Origin: Rhopalosiphum padi
Lineage: Eukaryota; Arthropoda; Insecta; Hemiptera; Aphididae
Assembly (NCBI RefSeq): GCF_020882245.1
Contig: NC_083599.1
Location: 55,454,748 to 55,518,747 of the forward strand
Direction of reading: 5' to 3'
DNA: 64,000 nt
Shown here: piece by piece, positions 63,097 through 64,000 of the stretch
Numbering within the stretch: position 1 is the stretch's first letter
Layout of the letters: each line of letters opens with the position of its first letter
Position numbers and translations under genes: made by a program
The notes under the pieces: model-generated
What the model was told of the DNA's origin: nothing
Database searches by the model: none
Seen by the model: only the letters and a program-made list of their open reading frames with translations

Positions 63097-63128
63097 ATTG
63101 GACGGCCGGCGGCGGCCCAATGGGCGGG
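63097..63128. promoter_or_regulatory. Inverted CCAAT pair and GC box
   Basis: ATTGG (63097-63101) and CCAAT (63117-63121) form an inverted pair 15 bp apart, directly followed by GGGCGGG (63122-63128). NF-Y binds CCAAT and Sp/KLF factors bind the GC box. This is the strongest core-promoter-like cluster in the window. Confidence 0.5.
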
Positions 63129-63782
63129 TCGCGCCCGCGCCCGGGTCGGCGGACGGCCGAAAAGCTCCGGCGCGCTTCCGCCGCTCGCGGCCCGACCGCG
63201 TTCGTCGGACGGTGGGTGGCGAGCGGGCACCCGCACACGCCCGGCGGTATCGTGCGCGCGGGGGTATGTGACGGCGGAACGATAATAATAAAATACATTT
63301 TTATGTGATTGATGTACCCACGGCGTGCGTACACACTCGCGCGCGCTCGCTGACCTCGGCCGGTGGTGTGTTGTATATATATACGCGCGTATATAGTAGG
63401 TATACATACTGAAACGACTAAAACTACTCACCCACCCACCCACCAGCCGGTGACCCGAGGAAACGGTGCAATGCGTGTCTCTAACACCGGCGATATGATA
63501 ATCATAATAAAAAAAATACGATTTTCTTCACTCCCCTCGTGGCGTGTCTCACGTTGTACATATTACGTGAGGGTATAGTGAATGCCTTATTTACATGTAA
63601 GCCGAGAGCGAGTGCGCGCGCGTGTACGAGTACGGAAAGCATTTATTTTATTTTCGGTCTCGTGAAAATCGTCCGCCGCCCGGTACCCATGGTACCACCT
63701 ACCCGGAATGTCCGTACTATACATTATTATTATGTAATACACTTATACAGTTTTGTGGGGGTCACTATTTATATGGATATAC

Positions 63783-63818
63783 TATATATATACACACACA
63801 CGCGCGCGCGCGCGCGCG
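63783..63818. repeat. TA-CA-CG compound dinucleotide repeat
   Basis: Consecutive (TA)n, (CA)4 and (CG)9 tracts. The CA plus CG part (63793-63818) is 26 bp of alternating purine-pyrimidine, the classic Z-DNA-forming pattern. Confidence 0.85.
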
Positions 63819-64000
63819 AATGTACTATGTTTTATACGAATTTAAAGTATTAAAACAGTTCCTTGACAACGCGTCGTGCAAAACAAAACCAGAGCCGGGT
63901 AGTAACGAGCCGCCGCCAAACCCATCCCCTGTACGGCTATAATATAATATTCGTATAACGAGTTTTCGGGTGAAAGGGCGGTGACGATGACAAGTTTAAG
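63819..64000. other. Right window edge, no gene assigned
   Basis: Mixed composition. The frames at 63539-63853 and 63622-63942 run through the dinucleotide repeats and are not believed to be genes. Confidence 0.4.

Larger units (their letters stand above)
61485..63720 (-). promoter_or_regulatory. Large CpG-rich promoter region
   Basis: The densest CpG island in the window is at 62580-63360, with CG-rich shoulders at 61.5-61.9 and 62.34-62.5 kb. It holds paired CCAAT boxes and a GC box (63097-63128). Minus-strand donors are strong (AAG then GTGAGTA starting 62299; GTGAGTAG at about 63428). A plus-strand donor, CCC then GTGAGTTTG, lies at about 62376. The balance slightly favours a minus-strand gene with an untranslated first exon ending at 62300. 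The many long frames here (up to 237 codons) overlap in all phases and are a by-product of GC richness. Confidence 0.45.

Noticed and set aside
62730..63443. 237-codon minus-strand frame in the right-hand CpG region
   Set aside because: Arg/Ala/Pro-rich translation with equally long frames on the other strand; the length is explained by GC richness. No conserved motif seen.
1..64000. tRNA, rRNA, CRISPR arrays, bacterial operons or viral insertions
   Set aside because: No B-box-containing cloverleaf, rRNA core, repeat-spacer array or viral polymerase or capsid motif was recognised. tRNA and microRNA genes cannot be fully excluded by eye; a covariance-model scan would settle it.

Overview
The window looks like nuclear DNA from an aphid (Hemiptera: Aphididae). 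The signs are a very AT-rich background full of ATAATATTATAAT and GTAGGTACCTAC-type strings, short CpG-rich islands standing out from that background, many small non-autonomous DNA transposons, and one dispersed repeat (about 46.87-47.73 kb) that I recognise as a common aphid repeat. There is no sign of bacterial operons, rRNA, tRNA or CRISPR arrays. The species call is an inference.

Only one protein-coding gene is convincing: an intronless, GC-rich gene at 39345-40403 (+) for a radial spoke head protein 3 (RSPH3) homologue. This is the scaffold of the axonemal radial spoke, expected to act in the sperm flagellum. A poly(A) signal lies 63 nt after the stop, a perfect hairpin follows, and a GA-rich plus CpG-rich tract lies about 1.1-1.3 kb upstream.

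The rest is intergenic or intronic DNA. CpG-rich, promoter-like islands lie at about 2.78-2.94, 6.6-7.9, 36.05-36.43, 43.6-43.8, 52.2-52.7 and 61.5-63.7 kb. Three are next to strong splice-donor sequences (7585 +, 62299 -, and 23098 + beside a smaller GC patch), so they may be first exons of split genes whose bodies lie in large introns or outside the window. Candidate exons that depend on splice signals are at 13448-13580 (-), 23247-23464 (+) and 60767-60845 (+); none gives a recognisable protein.

The mobile-element content is the best-resolved part of the non-coding DNA. A 487-bp hAT-type MITE at 57650-58136 has a perfect 8-bp target-site duplication. An older hAT-type MITE lies at 8851-9162. 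A TA-flanked family with CAGRGTGATTCA-like ends has at least seven full or partial copies. A second TA-flanked MITE is at 54360-54680, and a larger aphid repeat with inverted ends is at 46.87-47.73 kb. Simple repeats are abundant, including a TA/CA/CG tract near the right end. I found no clear evidence of a novel multi-gene system. The most unusual single item is the isolated, GC-rich, intronless RSPH3 gene with a His/Asp/Asn tail.
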